A stretch of DNA of 64,000 nt from Sodaliphilus pleomorphus (GTDB lineage Bacteria; Bacteroidota; Bacteroidia; Bacteroidales; Muribaculaceae), in NCBI RefSeq assembly GCF_009676955.1, contig NZ_CP045696.1, positions 744,001 through 808,000 on the forward strand, read 5' to 3'. The position numbers and the translations under genes are program-made. Below, piece after piece: positions 9,583-19,225 of the stretch. The notes beneath the pieces are model-generated. The model ran no database searches. It saw only the letters and a program-made list of their open reading frames with translations, and was not told the DNA's origin. Numbering within the stretch: position 1 is the stretch's first letter; the number at the start of each line of letters is the position of its first letter.

Positions 9583-9590
9583 CAAATGTA
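9583..9590 (-). promoter_or_regulatory. -7 box of the ftcD-hutUHI operon
   Basis: The reverse strand reads TACATTTG, matching TAnnTTTG, about 55 nt upstream of the ftcD start. The -33 element is not clear. No obvious operator was recognised. Confidence 0.6.
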
Positions 9591-9671
9591 GCAAAAATTT
9601 GTCAAGAACGACGCACATTTCTCCCCAAAAATCGCTTTGGCGATGTGCGGCAATCCACACGGGGGCGGCTT

Positions 9672-9703
9672 TTTGGCAAAATATAGGATTTTTGCTACCT
9701 TTG
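9672..9703 (+). promoter_or_regulatory. Sigma-ABfr-type promoter of engB
   Basis: TTTG at 9672-9675 and TACCTTTG at 9696-9703 with 20 nt between, giving a leader of about 55 nt. It diverges from the hut promoter. Confidence 0.8.
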
Positions 9704-9764
9704 CGGCACGAAACAACAAGATTGCAACAATTTCATTCAAGCCAGAAAACAAAAATACAGAGAG

Positions 9765-10364
9765 ATGAAAATCAAGTCGGCCGAATTTGTCATCAGCAAC
9801 ACCGATTTCCGCAAGTGCCCCGCGGGCAACCGCCCAGAGTATGCCTTCATCGGGCGTTCCAATGTGGGTAAATCGTCGCTCATCAACATGCTCACAGGTC
9901 GCAACGGCCTGGCCAAGACCTCGTCGACCCCCGGAAAGACACTGCTCATCAATCACTTCATGGTCAACAACGAGTGGTATATCGTCGACCTGCCGGGCTA
10001 CGGCTATGCCCGTCGCGGCAAGGAGCAGCGCGAGCAATTGCGGCACATCATACAGACCTACATACTGGGGCGGCAGCAGATGACCAACCTCTTTGTACTG
10101 GTCGACAGCCGCCACGAGCCCCAAGCAGTCGACATGGAGTTTATGAACTGGTGCGGCGAGCACAACGTGCCCTTCAGCATCGTGTTCACCAAGATGGACA
10201 AGCTGGGCCGCGATGCCGGCCAACGCAACATCGAGGCCTACAAGCAGCAACTGGGTGAAACCTGGGAGGAACTGCCGCCCATCTTCATCACCTCGAGCCA
10301 AGACGGGCGCGGGCGCGACGAACTGCTCGACTACATCGACAGCATCAACAAGCAACTGAAGTGA
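9765..10364 (+). CDS. engB: Ribosome biogenesis GTP-binding protein YihA/YsxC (EngB)
   Basis: Small cytoplasmic GTPase needed for assembly of the large ribosomal subunit. In 199 residues it carries the full set of G motifs: G1 [10 protein letters not shown] (residues 30-39), a G2 threonine in the STPGKT segment, G3 [12 protein letters not shown]4 TKMDK and a G5-like TSS. Length is typical of the family. It has its own consensus promoter and is followed by 166 nt containing the promoter of the next gene, so it is probably transcribed alone or with read-through. Confidence 0.95.
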   Translation: MKIKSAEFVISNTDFRKCPAGNRPEYAFIGRSNVGKSSLINMLTGRNGLAKTSSTPGKTLLINHFMVNNEWYIVDLPGYGYARRGKEQREQLRHIIQTYILGRQQMTNLFVLVDSRHEPQAVDMEFMNWCGEHNVPFSIVFTKMDKLGRDAGQRNIEAYKQQLGETWEELPPIFITSSQDGRGRDELLDYIDSINKQLK

Positions 10365-10413
10365 AATTTTGAGCCACACCCGCGATTTACTGCGTCAATA
10401 TCTCCTGCAAGAT

Positions 10414-10445
10414 TTTGAAAATACGGGCAAATAGTGGTATCTTTG
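10414..10445 (+). promoter_or_regulatory. Sigma-ABfr-type promoter of udk
   Basis: TTTG at 10414-10417 and TATCTTTG at 10438-10445 with 20 nt between; leader of about 80 nt to the ATG at 10531. Confidence 0.8.
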
Positions 10446-10530
10446 TATGATGCTTTCACTGGCACAGCTGCCAGCGGGAGCACACTACACTCACGCATAG
10501 ACAAGAATTCTTTAAAACTCGCATATCGAT

Positions 10531-11157
10531 ATGTTTATCATTGGCATTGCCGGTGGAACCGGCTCGGGCAAAACCACAGTGGTGCGCAAAATCATGAAAC
10601 GCCTCCCCAAGGGCGAGGTGGGCATCATCTCGCAAGACTCATACTATAAAGACTCAAGCCACGTGCCTGCCGAGGAGCGGCAGAACATCAACTTCGACGA
10701 GCCGGCAGCCTTCGACTGGACACTGCTGCTCGAGCACCTGAAACAACTCAAGGCAGGCAAAGCCATAGAAATGCCCACCTATGATTACCTCACCTGCTCG
10801 CGCCAGAAGGAGACCGTGCACATGGAGCCACACGACGTGGTGCTCATCGAGGGCATCCTGGTATTCAGCGACCCGCGCCTGCGCAAGATGATGGACATCA
10901 AGGTCTTTGTCGACGCCGATGCCGACGACCGGCTCATACGCGTGATTTCGCGCGACTGCATTGAGCGCGGCCGCACGCCCAAGATGGTGATCGACCGCTA
11001 CGAGAAAGTGCTCAAACCCATGCACCAGCTCCACATCGAGCCCGCCAAGAAATATGCCGACATCATCGTGCCCGAGGGCGGTCACAACGAGGTGGCCATC
11101 AACCTGCTCACCGACTACATCAAAAGCCGCCTGAGCAAGCACGAGACCGACAAATAA
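10531..11157 (+). CDS. udk: Uridine kinase
   Basis: Phosphorylates uridine and cytidine to UMP and CMP in pyrimidine salvage. The 208 residues have the P-loop GGTGSGKTT (residues 8-16), the QDSYYKD segment near residue 35, the NFDEPAAFDW nucleoside-binding motif and VVLIEGILVF, the Walker-B-like strand. Length is that of bacterial Udk. It has a good promoter and is followed after 18 nt by the LptB-like gene, so the two are likely co-transcribed. Confidence 0.95.
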   Translation: MFIIGIAGGTGSGKTTVVRKIMKRLPKGEVGIISQDSYYKDSSHVPAEERQNINFDEPAAFDWTLLLEHLKQLKAGKAIEMPTYDYLTCSRQKETVHMEPHDVVLIEGILVFSDPRLRKMMDIKVFVDADADDRLIRVISRDCIERGRTPKMVIDRYEKVLKPMHQLHIEPAKKYADIIVPEGGHNEVAINLLTDYIKSRLSKHETDK

Positions 11158-11175
11158 GGAAAAACGCAGAAAAGC

Positions 11176-12234
11176 ATGAAGCTACCCTGGTCACACAACA
11201 ATAGCCACAGCGCCGCAACTCAAGCTGGCAAGCCTGCCGAGCCACAACCCGCGGTACAGGGCCACGACGACACTGCCCCCGCCAGCGCCGGCAGCGAGGA
11301 GCAACGCCTGGAAGCCACACTCATGGCCCAAGAGCGCGAGAAAGAGGCTGCCCTGGTGCAAGAGGAGCAACAAGAAATTGCCCAGCACGAGGCTGCCACA
11401 ACCACCACCGGCCACGGCAAGGCAGGAAAGACAAAAAAGAAAACCAAGGAAACCGTAGCCATGCTGTACAAGGCTGGCGAGGAAGGCAATCTCGTGCTGC
11501 GCACCGACAACCTGGTGAAACGCTATGGCAACCGCACCGTGGCCAACCACGTGTCGATCAACGTGCGACAGGGCGAAATCGTGGGACTGCTGGGACCCAA
11601 CGGAGCCGGCAAGACCACAACATTCTACATGACAACCGGCCTTGTGACCCCCAACGAGGGACGCGTTTTCCTCAACAACATCGACATTACCCGCCTGCCT
11701 GTGTACAAGCGTGCCAAGCTGGGCATAGGCTACCTGCCGCAAGAGGCATCGGTGTTCCGCACGCTCACAGTTGAAAACAACATACGCCTTGTGCTTGAGA
11801 TGACCGGCCAGTCGGCCCAATACCAAAAAGACAAGTTGGAGGAGCTCATCGCCGAGTTCCATCTCGAGAAAGTGAGGAAAAACCTGGGCAACCGCCTCTC
11901 GGGCGGCGAGCGGCGGCGATGCGAGATAGCGCGTTGCTTGGCCATCAACCCACGTTTCATCATGCTCGACGAGCCGTTTGCCGGCGTCGACCCCATCGCT
12001 GTCGAGGATATTCAGAGCATTGTGTATCACCTCAAGTCGAAGAACATAGGCATCCTCATCACCGACCACAATGCGCCCGAGACACTGAGCATCACCGATC
12101 GTGCCTACCTGCTCTTTGAGGGCAAGATTCTGTTTCAAGGCTCGAGCGAGGAGCTGGCCGAGAACCCTGTGGTGCGCGAGAAATATCTGGGTCGCAACTT
12201 CGTCTTCCGCCGCAAGAACTTCGACGACATGTAG
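11176..12234 (+). CDS. lptB: LPS export ABC transporter ATP-binding protein (LptB) with long N-terminal extension
   Basis: Cytoplasmic ATPase that powers lipopolysaccharide transport from inner to outer membrane with LptF/G/C. The ABC domain spans about residues 105-345: Walker [11 protein letters not shown] (about residue 139), Q-loop LPQEASVF, signature LSGGERRR, Walker B FIMLDEP and H-loop ITDHN. These are close to LptB, whose usual length is about 240. Here roughly 105 extra residues, rich in Ala, Gln, Glu, Thr and Lys, precede the domain without any motif I recognise. An internal ATG at 11461 would remove most of it, but the upstream frame is open, has neighbour-like composition and starts 18 nt after udk, so I prefer the long form. 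Confidence 0.85.
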   Translation: MKLPWSHNNSHSAATQAGKPAEPQPAVQGHDDTAPASAGSEEQRLEATLMAQEREKEAALVQEEQQEIAQHEAATTTTGHGKAGKTKKKTKETVAMLYKAGEEGNLVLRTDNLVKRYGNRTVANHVSINVRQGEIVGLLGPNGAGKTTTFYMTTGLVTPNEGRVFLNNIDITRLPVYKRAKLGIGYLPQEASVFRTLTVENNIRLVLEMTGQSAQYQKDKLEELIAEFHLEKVRKNLGNRLSGGERRRCEIARCLAINPRFIMLDEPFAGVDPIAVEDIQSIVYHLKSKNIGILITDHNAPETLSITDRAYLLFEGKILFQGSSEELAENPVVREKYLGRNFVFRRKNFDDM

Positions 12235-12287
12235 AGCTGCCCTGCACAACACACACCGTGTAGAGCCCCCCCACCATCAGCCAGTCA

Positions 12288-13181
12288 CTAAACCGGCTGC
12301 CTGTCGAGCAGGCGGCCTGCCCACACACAGAGTGCCGCTACCGCCAGCGCACTGCACAACGCCAGCACAGGAAAATGCCCCGCAGCCGGCACGCCAAGCT
12401 TGTTGAACACTTCGAGTTGCAGCAAGCCGTGCTCAGCGAGATAGTAGGCAATCACCACCATCGAGTTGTTGAGCGCATGAGCCATAATGGGCACCCACAG
12501 GCTGCGCGTCCACACCATCAGGTAGCCCAGCCACATGCCCAGCACCATGCGTGGCACAAAACCGAAAAACTGCATGTGGAAAGCGCTGAACAGCACCCCT
12601 ATGCCTATCACAGCCACATGGCGGTTGATGGGGCGGTCGATGCACAAGCCCAGCAACGAGCCACGGAAGAAAGTCTCCTCGCCAATGGCAGTAATCACGC
12701 CCACCACCATCACCATGGCCAACATCATGGGCAGCGAGTTGCCCTTGAGCAAGCCGGTAGTAGCCTGCTGGGCCACATCCTCATAGTGCCGCAGCGTGTG
12801 CTCCACACCACTCATGCCCGCAGGAAAAGAGATGTGGGCATTCCAGTCGACCAGGTAATTCATGGCAGGTATCGACACCACATACATAACCACCACCACC
12901 GCCACAGCCGTCCATGTGGGCGCCACATCGTAGCGCAAGTCGTGCCACGGCCTGCGAGTGAACAGCCAGGCACACAGCACGGCGGGCAGGAAAAAGGCTA
13001 TGCCGTTTTGCAACACCTGCACCACGAGCACCATGCCCTTGCTGCCGGCACCTGGCACTCGAGCCGTGACCACAGCAATGGCCGAGGCAATGCACAGGCC
13101 TAAAAACATGGCGAAAATCACCATCAATATCTTAGCGTTGAATTTCAAGGCAGTATTTCCCATACGCAAAAAAGTGAACAT
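12288..13181 (-). CDS. CPBP family intramembrane metalloprotease
   Basis: Multi-pass inner-membrane protein of the CAAX protease/bacteriocin-processing (Abi) family. The 297 residues contain several hydrophobic segments and the three family motifs: EETFFRGSLLG (EExxxR), FSAFHMQFF (FxxxH) and HALNNSMV (HxxxN), which hold the metal-binding glutamates and histidines. The substrate is unknown. It is the last gene of the ileS-dksA-lspA cluster, 48 nt after the DUF4296 gene, and converges on lptB. A start at the internal Met7 (MGNTALKF) is also possible. Confidence 0.85.
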   Translation of the reverse strand: MFTFLRMGNTALKFNAKILMVIFAMFLGLCIASAIAVVTARVPGAGSKGMVLVVQVLQNGIAFFLPAVLCAWLFTRRPWHDLRYDVAPTWTAVAVVVVMYVVSIPAMNYLVDWNAHISFPAGMSGVEHTLRHYEDVAQQATTGLLKGNSLPMMLAMVMVVGVITAIGEETFFRGSLLGLCIDRPINRHVAVIGIGVLFSAFHMQFFGFVPRMVLGMWLGYLMVWTRSLWVPIMAHALNNSMVVIAYYLAEHGLLQLEVFNKLGVPAAGHFPVLALCSALAVAALCVWAGRLLDRQPV

Positions 13182-13229
13182 AAGGATTTAAATAAAAGAG
13201 ATTGCTCGCCACCACTTTGTGCCCCCTCG

Positions 13230-14249
13230 CTAACGCATGCTCTCGGGGCGAGAGAAAGGCTGCCGGCCGTGATGGTCGATGCCGCCCTTGTTCACTCCTG
13301 GCTTGGGAGCATACATGCGCTGCGGGGTCACTGGCCGGGCTGGCGGCAGCTGCGGCATGGCGCCAGGCGGTTGCGACTGCCCGGGCCGACGGGCATTCTT
13401 GTTGGGCGAAATGAACTCCTGGGCACCAATGTAGCCGAAATCAGGAAGACTCAAGTGGGTGCGCAACAACTGGATACTGTCGACAAAAGCCGCACCCTGG
13501 GCACGCATGTCGTAGCGCAGGTAGCCATACACACGGTCGACCACGCGACCCGTGTCGGTCTGCAAATCCATGGTGAACCAGCCTGTGGCCGAGGTGGTGC
13601 GGTTCATAAACGAGGTTGACCCGTCGGCATAGTCGACGGCAAGCAGGATGTTGAAATCGTTGCCAAAGGCCAGCAGCTTCATGTTGAGCTGGTAGCGGTC
13701 GCCGCTCTTGTACTCGGCATCGGGCTCCAGGTCAAACTTGATGTAGCCGCAGTTCATGCCCGGAAAAATCATGTACAGGGCGTCGCCCTTCCACACGTTG
13801 GCCGTGTCGCCCTTGGCGCCATAGCGCTTGTGGGCCTCGGCCACCCCCGAAGCTTGTGCCGTACCGGGGCCGTACTGGCCCGCAACGACCGTCCCGCTCA
13901 TGCCGGCCTGCTTCTGCAACTTCTTCTGCTCATCGCTCAGGCGGTCGATCACCTTCTTGTACACCTTATCGTAGGTTTCGATGTTGTGGGCATACCACAC
14001 GAGCGAGGTGTCGTAGTCGGCCTGAGTGATGTGATACTTGTTGAATACGGCCTGCTTCATTGACTGCCGCGACGAGTCGGAGTCAAACTCATCGGGATGG
14101 TTGTCGATATAGGCCTGAGCCTTGTAGATGTCGACAAGCAAGTCTTCCATCTTGCTCTCCTTGATGATGCCGCTCGGGGCCTTGTCGCAGGCAGTGAAGC
14201 CCGCGGCAAGCGCAAGCAACAGCAACAATATGTAGCCCAGCCGCTTCAC
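13230..14249 (-). CDS. DUF4296 domain-containing lipoprotein
   Basis: Predicted lipoprotein of 339 residues. I place the start at a GTG (complement 14247-14249), which overlaps the lspA stop as GTGA. The longer frame upstream runs antiparallel to nothing but inside lspA and lacks a signal sequence, whereas the GTG start gives VKRLGYILLLLLALAAGF ending in a lipobox cysteine (FTAC). Residues about 30-120 (MEDLLVDIYKAQAY...) match the DUF4296 family often found beside lspA in Bacteroidetes. The C-terminal tail is Pro/Gln/Arg-rich. No enzymatic function is known to me. Confidence 0.82.
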   Translation of the reverse strand: MKRLGYILLLLLALAAGFTACDKAPSGIIKESKMEDLLVDIYKAQAYIDNHPDEFDSDSSRQSMKQAVFNKYHITQADYDTSLVWYAHNIETYDKVYKKVIDRLSDEQKKLQKQAGMSGTVVAGQYGPGTAQASGVAEAHKRYGAKGDTANVWKGDALYMIFPGMNCGYIKFDLEPDAEYKSGDRYQLNMKLLAFGNDFNILLAVDYADGSTSFMNRTTSATGWFTMDLQTDTGRVVDRVYGYLRYDMRAQGAAFVDSIQLLRTHLSLPDFGYIGAQEFISPNKNARRPGQSQPPGAMPQLPPARPVTPQRMYAPKPGVNKGGIDHHGRQPFSRPESMR

Positions 14250-14923
14250 TCGGTAGTGTCGTTTACAGCCTGATGGGCAGCATCGTCGCTTGTGCTGGAG
14301 TGATGCTTGTTGTCGCCAGCCAGATACTTGCTGTAGAACAGGATGAGCGTGATCACGCTCACACTCAGGCAAGCATCGGCAAAGTTGAAGATGGCATTGA
14401 AAAACTGGAAATGCCTGCCCCCTATGCCTGGCATCCATTGCGGCCAGTCCCACTCGGCAATGGGGAAATAAAACATGTCGACCACCCGGCCATTAAACAG
14501 ACTCGTGTAGCCGCCCTCGGGCGGAAAGAGCTGAGCCACGGCGGGTGCGGCAGGATCGTTGAAAATCACGCCGTAGCCTATGCAGTCGATAATGTTGCCT
14601 ATGGCTCCGGCCGCTATCAAGGCAATGCAGGCCACATAGCCCTGCGGCAAGTCGGCCCTGCGGCGTATGCGGTACAAGTAGTAGATGACCAGCGCGGCCA
14701 CAATGATGCGAAACCACGTGAGGAAGAACTTGCTGCCAAATTCCATGCCCCAGGCCATGCCGTTGTTTTCGATAAAAAGCAGGCGGAACCACTCGGTAAT
14801 CCTGTACTCCTCGCCATAGAAGAAGTGGGTCTTCACCCACACCTTTATGGCTTGGTCGACGATGATCACCGCCACAATGATGATTGCAGCAAGCGTGCCG
14901 TTGGAGATGCGATGTTTCATCAA
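14246..14923 (-). CDS. lspA: Lipoprotein signal peptidase II
   Basis: Inner-membrane aspartyl protease that cleaves the signal peptide of prolipoproteins before the lipidated cysteine. The 225 residues contain four predicted membrane helices and both catalytic aspartates: AIGNIIDCIGYG and FNFADACLSVSV. It is longer than the roughly 160-residue E. coli enzyme because of an insert between these motifs (about residues 125-165), a form I associate with Bacteroidetes. It starts 7 nt after dksA and its stop overlaps the start of a lipoprotein gene. The window's many lipoproteins would be its substrates. Confidence 0.94.
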   Translation of the reverse strand: MMKHRISNGTLAAIIIVAVIIVDQAIKVWVKTHFFYGEEYRITEWFRLLFIENNGMAWGMEFGSKFFLTWFRIIVAALVIYYLYRIRRRADLPQGYVACIALIAAGAIGNIIDCIGYGVIFNDPAAPAVAQLFPPEGGYTSLFNGRVVDMFYFPIAEWDWPQWMPGIGGRHFQFFNAIFNFADACLSVSVITLILFYSKYLAGDNKHHSSTSDDAAHQAVNDTTE

Positions 14924-14930
14924 TCAGTCG

Positions 14931-15320
14931 TTATCTTCTCCTCAGCTTCTGCTGCTGCTCGATTTCCTTGCCCTCGACCGAAAGTGTGGTGTGAGGCACA
15001 GCCATGAGGCGCTCTTTGGGAATGAGCTTGCCCGTGACGCGGCATATACCGTAGGTCTTATTCTCGATGCGCACAAGTGCGCCTTGCAGCTTTTTGATAA
15101 ACTCCATTTGGCGTTGCGCACGCTGGCTGGCCTCTTCTTTCTCGAGCGTTGAGGCACCTTCCTCAAGCACCTTGAAGGTGGGCTGGCTCTCATCGGTCAT
15201 GATGCGCGACTTGAGCAGCTCATAGTTTTGCTTGGCAGTCTCTATCTTTTCAAGAATCAATTTTTTGAATTCCTGAAGTTCCTCATCAGAATACCTGGTT
15301 TTTTCGGGAGTATCACTCAT
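14931..15320 (-). CDS. dksA: DksA/TraR-family RNA polymerase-binding regulator
   Basis: Predicted to bind the RNA polymerase secondary channel and act with ppGpp, by family analogy. The 129 residues form a long N-terminal coiled coil (about residues 10-85, with an acidic tip region near DESQ) and a C-terminal zinc-finger-like fold. Only one cysteine remains in the finger (YGICRVTGKLIPKERL), so the four-cysteine zinc site is missing. It lies between ileS and lspA, 7 nt from the latter. The family is clear; the exact DksA-like role is inferred. Confidence 0.85.
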   Translation of the reverse strand: MSDTPEKTRYSDEELQEFKKLILEKIETAKQNYELLKSRIMTDESQPTFKVLEEGASTLEKEEASQRAQRQMEFIKKLQGALVRIENKTYGICRVTGKLIPKERLMAVPHTTLSVEGKEIEQQQKLRRR

Positions 15321-15456
15321 AGTTTTCTGTCCTTTCTTGTTTCAGTAATTGGTTGAATGGTGTGTTCAATTGATATAATTTGACTTGGGCAAGGGGCGCA
15401 AGGTTTAACAGCGCCCCTGCTACAAGTCGATTTTTATCAAAAAAACGATCACAATT

Positions 15457-18400
15457 CTAAGCCTTCTCGACAGCCACATTGAGCCGGTAGTCGTCCATGT
15501 CAAGCTCGATAGCCTCGTCGGGGCTCACAGGCTCGACAGTGACACTCACGGCCAGCACCTGCTTGGCGATGTAGCCGGCAAACTGCTCGACGGCAGCCTT
15601 GCAATTGTCGTTGGGCTCGATCTTCACCACAATTTTGTCGGTGATGTCGAAGTTCTTGCTCTTGCGCACATTCTGGATGCGGTTCACAAGCTCTCGTGCC
15701 GTGCCCTCTTGCTTGAGCTCGGGAGTGAGCTGGATGTCGAGAGCCACAGTGAGACTGCCCTCGTTGGCCACGAGCCAGCCTGGGATGTCCTCGCTGATGA
15801 TTTCAACATCGGCCACGTCGACCACAGCCTGCTGGCCGTTGACCTCGAGCGTGATGCTGCCCGATTGCTCAAACTTGTTGATGGCATCCTGCGAGAGCGA
15901 CGTGAGCTTTTGGGCCAGGCCCTTCATGATCTTGCCGTATTTCGGGCCCAGGGCCTTGAAGTTGGGCTTGATGCGCTTGACAAGCACGCCGGCATCGTTG
16001 CCCACATAGCGTATTTCCTTCACGTTCACCTCATTGAGGATCAAGTCGGCTACAGCCTCGATGGTCTCCTTCTGCCTGTCGTTGAGCACAGGTATCATGA
16101 TGGCCTGCAGGGGCTGACGCACCTTGAGTGCCTTCTTGCGACGCAACGAGAGCACCATCGACGTGATTTCCTGGGCGATGTGCTGACGCTCCTCGAGCAC
16201 CTTGTCGATGAGCCCGTCACAAGCCTCGGGATACTTGGCCAGGTGCACCGAGGTGGTGCTGCCAGTGAGGTCGCGATAGAGCTGGTCGCTGTAGAAGGGT
16301 GCAAACGGAGCCATGAGCAGCGACACCGTCTTCAAGCACTCGTAGAGGGTCTGGTAGGCTGCCAGCTTGTCGGTCGTCATGCCGCCGCCCCAGAAGCGCT
16401 TGCGGTTGAGTCGCACATACCAGTTGCTCAAGTTGTCGCCCACAAAGGCTGAGATGGCACGTGTGGCCTTGGTGGGCTCGTAGTCGTCGATATCGGCGGT
16501 GACCTCGGCCACCAGCGAGTTGAGCAGCGAGATGATCCAGCGGTCTATCTCGGGACGCTCCTCGACGGGCACTTGAGGTGCCGACGGGTCGAAGTTGTCG
16601 ACGTTGGCATAGAGGGCAAAGAACGAGTAGGTGTTGTAGAGGGTGCCGAAGAACTTGCGCGACACTTCCTCGACGCCAGCCTCGTCATATTTCAGGTTGT
16701 CCCACGGAGAGGAGTTGCTTATCATGTACCAGCGCACAGCATCGGAGCCGTATTTCTCGACCTGGTCGAAGGGGTCGACGGCGTTGCCCAGGCGCTTGCT
16801 CATCTTGTTGCCGTTTTTGTCGAGCACCAGGCCATTGCTGATGACACTCTTGAAGGCCACGCTGTCGAAGACCATCGTGGCGATGGCATGCAGCGTGAAG
16901 AACCAGCCACGGGTCTGGTCGACACCCTCGGCAATGAAGTCGGCCGGGTAAAACTCGCCCTTGTCGATGAGCTCCTTGTTCTCAAACGGGTAGTGAAGCT
17001 GGGCGTAGGGCATCGAGCCACTGTCGAACCACACATCGATCAAGTCGAGCTCACGCTTCATGGGCTTGCCCGTGGGCGAAACGAGGATGATGTCGTCGAC
17101 ATAGGGGCGGTGCAAGTCGATCTTGTTGTAGTTGGCCTCGCTGTAGTCGCCTGGCACAAAGCCCTTGTCTTTGTAGGGGTTGCTGTGCATGAAACCGGCA
17201 GCCACCGATTTTTCAATCTCGTCCCACAGCTCCTGGACCGAGCCTATGCATTTCTCCTCGCCGTCCTCGCTGCGCCATATAGGCAGCGGAGTGCCCCAGT
17301 AGCGCGAGCGCGAAAGGTTCCAGTCGTTCAAGTTCTCGAGCCATTGTCCAAAACGGCCAGTGCCTATGTGTGCGGGTTTCCAGCGTATGGTCTTGTTGAG
17401 TGCAATCATGCGGTCGCGACAAGCGGTGTCCTTGATAAACCAGCTGTCGAGCGGATAGTAGAGAATGGGCTTGTCGGTGCGCCAGCAGTGCGGATAGTTG
17501 TGCACATGCTTCTCCATTTTGAAGGCAGTGCCCGCTTGCTTCATGCGCACGCACATGTACACGTTCAGGTCCTCGGCCTTGTTGGAGGCTGCCTCGTCCC
17601 ACTTGCCGTTGACGGTGAACTGCGGGTCGTAGGCATTCTTCACCCAGCGGCCTTCATACTCCTTGTAGAGATCGACATCGACAAAGTTTTTCACAAAGTC
17701 CTCGTCGAGGTCCTCGAGCTTGAAGTACTTGCCGGTGAAGTCGACCATGGGGCGTGTCTCGAGCTTCTTGTTGATCATGAAGAGCGAGGGGATGCCGGCA
17801 GCGCGGGCCACATTGGCATCGTCGGCACCAAACGTGGGGGCAATGTGCACAATGCCCGTACCGTCATCGGTGGTCACGTAGTCGCCAGGAATGACACGGA
17901 AGCCGTTGTCGTTGCCCACGATCTTGTCATCGATCTTGTCGACAGGTTTCACCCAGGGGAAAAGCTGCTGGTAGCGCATGCCCACCAGGTCGCTGCCCTT
18001 GAACTCGGCGATAACCTTGTAGGGGATCACTTTGTCGCCAGGCTTGTAGCCGCTCAGCGGCTTGTCCTTGCCCTCGGGCTTGAAATAGGCATCGACACGG
18101 GCCTTGGCCATGAGATAGGTGGCCGGGCGGCCGCTGTAGGGGTTGAAGCTCTCAAGCGCCACATAGTCGATCTTGGGGCCCACGCACAGGGCGGTGTTGC
18201 TGGGCAGTGTCCACGGCGTTGTGGTCCATGCGATAATCTCGATGTCGTCCCAACCCTTGTCGACCTTGCTCAAGAGCTCTTGCACCACCTTGTTGTCGTC
18301 GTGCTTGACGGTGAACTGGGCAGTTACCGTCTGGTCCTTCACATCGCGGTAGCATCCAGGCATGTTCAGCTCGTGGCTGCTCAAGCCGGTGCCAGCGGCA

Positions 18401-18948
18401 GGAGAATAGGGCTGAATGGTGTAGCCCTTGTAGAGCAGGCCCTTGTTGTAGAGTTGCTTGAGGAGCCACCACAGGGTCTCGATATAGCTGTTTTTGTAGG
18501 TGATATACGGGTCCTTCATGTCGACCCAGTAACCTATCTTGCGAGTGAGGTCTTCCCACTCCTTGGTGTATTTCATCACCTCCTTGCGGCAGGTGGCATT
18601 ATACTCGTCGACGCTTATTTTCTTGCCTATGTCTTCCTTGGTGATGCCAAGCGACTTCTCCACGCCGAGCTCCACAGGCAGCCCGTGGGTGTCCCAGCCA
18701 GCCTTGCGCAACACCTTGTAGCCCTTCATCGTCTTGTAGCGGCATATGATGTCCTTAATCGAGCGAGCCAGCACGTGATGAATGCCGGGCATTCCGTTAG
18801 CACTTGGTGGACCCTCGTAGAAAACGAAGGTGGGAGCGCCGTCGCGCTCCTTGATGCTCTTGTCGAACACGTTCTCGGCGTCCCAGCGCTTCAGCACTTC
18901 CTTGTTGACGTCGGAGAGATTGAATTTGTTGTATTCCTTAAACTTCAT
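15457..18948 (-). CDS. ileS: Isoleucyl-tRNA synthetase
   Basis: Charges tRNA-Ile with isoleucine and edits misactivated valine. The 1163 residues contain the class I HIGH-equivalent in PPSANGMPGIHHVLAR (about residues 46-61), a large editing insert with TTPWTLPSNTALCV and DDGTGIVHIAPTFGADD, the KMSKR loop (NKMSKRLGNAVDP), and a C-terminal anticodon-binding region. Length and the GIHH form fit the longer eukaryote-like (type 2) IleRS, often mupirocin-tolerant; that subtype is inference. It heads a minus-strand cluster with dksA, lspA, a DUF4296 lipoprotein and a CPBP protease. Confidence 0.97.
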   Translation of the reverse strand: MKFKEYNKFNLSDVNKEVLKRWDAENVFDKSIKERDGAPTFVFYEGPPSANGMPGIHHVLARSIKDIICRYKTMKGYKVLRKAGWDTHGLPVELGVEKSLGITKEDIGKKISVDEYNATCRKEVMKYTKEWEDLTRKIGYWVDMKDPYITYKNSYIETLWWLLKQLYNKGLLYKGYTIQPYSPAAGTGLSSHELNMPGCYRDVKDQTVTAQFTVKHDDNKVVQELLSKVDKGWDDIEIIAWTTTPWTLPSNTALCVGPKIDYVALESFNPYSGRPATYLMAKARVDAYFKPEGKDKPLSGYKPGDKVIPYKVIAEFKGSDLVGMRYQQLFPWVKPVDKIDDKIVGNDNGFRVIPGDYVTTDDGTGIVHIAPTFGADDANVARAAGIPSLFMINKKLETRPMVDFTGKYFKLEDLDEDFVKNFVDVDLYKEYEGRWVKNAYDPQFTVNGKWDEAASNKAEDLNVYMCVRMKQAGTAFKMEKHVHNYPHCWRTDKPILYYPLDSWFIKDTACRDRMIALNKTIRWKPAHIGTGRFGQWLENLNDWNLSRSRYWGTPLPIWRSEDGEEKCIGSVQELWDEIEKSVAAGFMHSNPYKDKGFVPGDYSEANYNKIDLHRPYVDDIILVSPTGKPMKRELDLIDVWFDSGSMPYAQLHYPFENKELIDKGEFYPADFIAEGVDQTRGWFFTLHAIATMVFDSVAFKSVISNGLVLDKNGNKMSKRLGNAVDPFDQVEKYGSDAVRWYMISNSSPWDNLKYDEAGVEEVSRKFFGTLYNTYSFFALYANVDNFDPSAPQVPVEERPEIDRWIISLLNSLVAEVTADIDDYEPTKATRAISAFVGDNLSNWYVRLNRKRFWGGGMTTDKLAAYQTLYECLKTVSLLMAPFAPFYSDQLYRDLTGSTTSVHLAKYPEACDGLIDKVLEERQHIAQEITSMVLSLRRKKALKVRQPLQAIMIPVLNDRQKETIEAVADLILNEVNVKEIRYVGNDAGVLVKRIKPNFKALGPKYGKIMKGLAQKLTSLSQDAINKFEQSGSITLEVNGQQAVVDVADVEIISEDIPGWLVANEGSLTVALDIQLTPELKQEGTARELVNRIQNVRKSKNFDITDKIVVKIEPNDNCKAAVEQFAGYIAKQVLAVSVTVEPVSPDEAIELDMDDYRLNVAVEKA

Positions 18949-19040
18949 AAACCTAAAAATTTGAGCGCCATGCAGGCTTTGGAGCCACCGCTGGCGCGGC
19001 CCTGAGGCCCGTGACTTGCATCACTCTGATTTTTAATGTG

Positions 19041-19048
19041 CAAAGATA
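19041..19048 (-). promoter_or_regulatory. -7 box of ileS
   Basis: The reverse strand reads TATCTTTG, about 95 nt upstream of the ileS start. No clear -33 element. Confidence 0.55.
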
Positions 19049-19225
19049 GTAAAAATCCATGAGTTTACCCACCAGCCCGATTTATATTTTATTTTCCCGC
19101 CCGCAGCTTGCAATTTCTTTGCCAAACTCGCAGCGGTGTGCAATTGCATGAAAAAAAATCGGGCAGGCAGGTGCAAGATTCATGTCGACATGGTGTTTTT
19201 ACAATCGAAACAACATCACAGCACA

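Noticed and set aside
14247..14453. Upstream extension of the DUF4296 gene to an ATG at 14453
   Set aside because: It lies inside lspA in another frame and has no signal peptide; the GTG at 14249 gives a lipobox and the usual four-base overlap.
15392..15418. AGGGGCGC/GCGCCCCT hairpin after dksA's upstream region as an ileS terminator
   Set aside because: No T tract follows on the minus strand, and the cluster spacing favours read-through into dksA; left unassigned.
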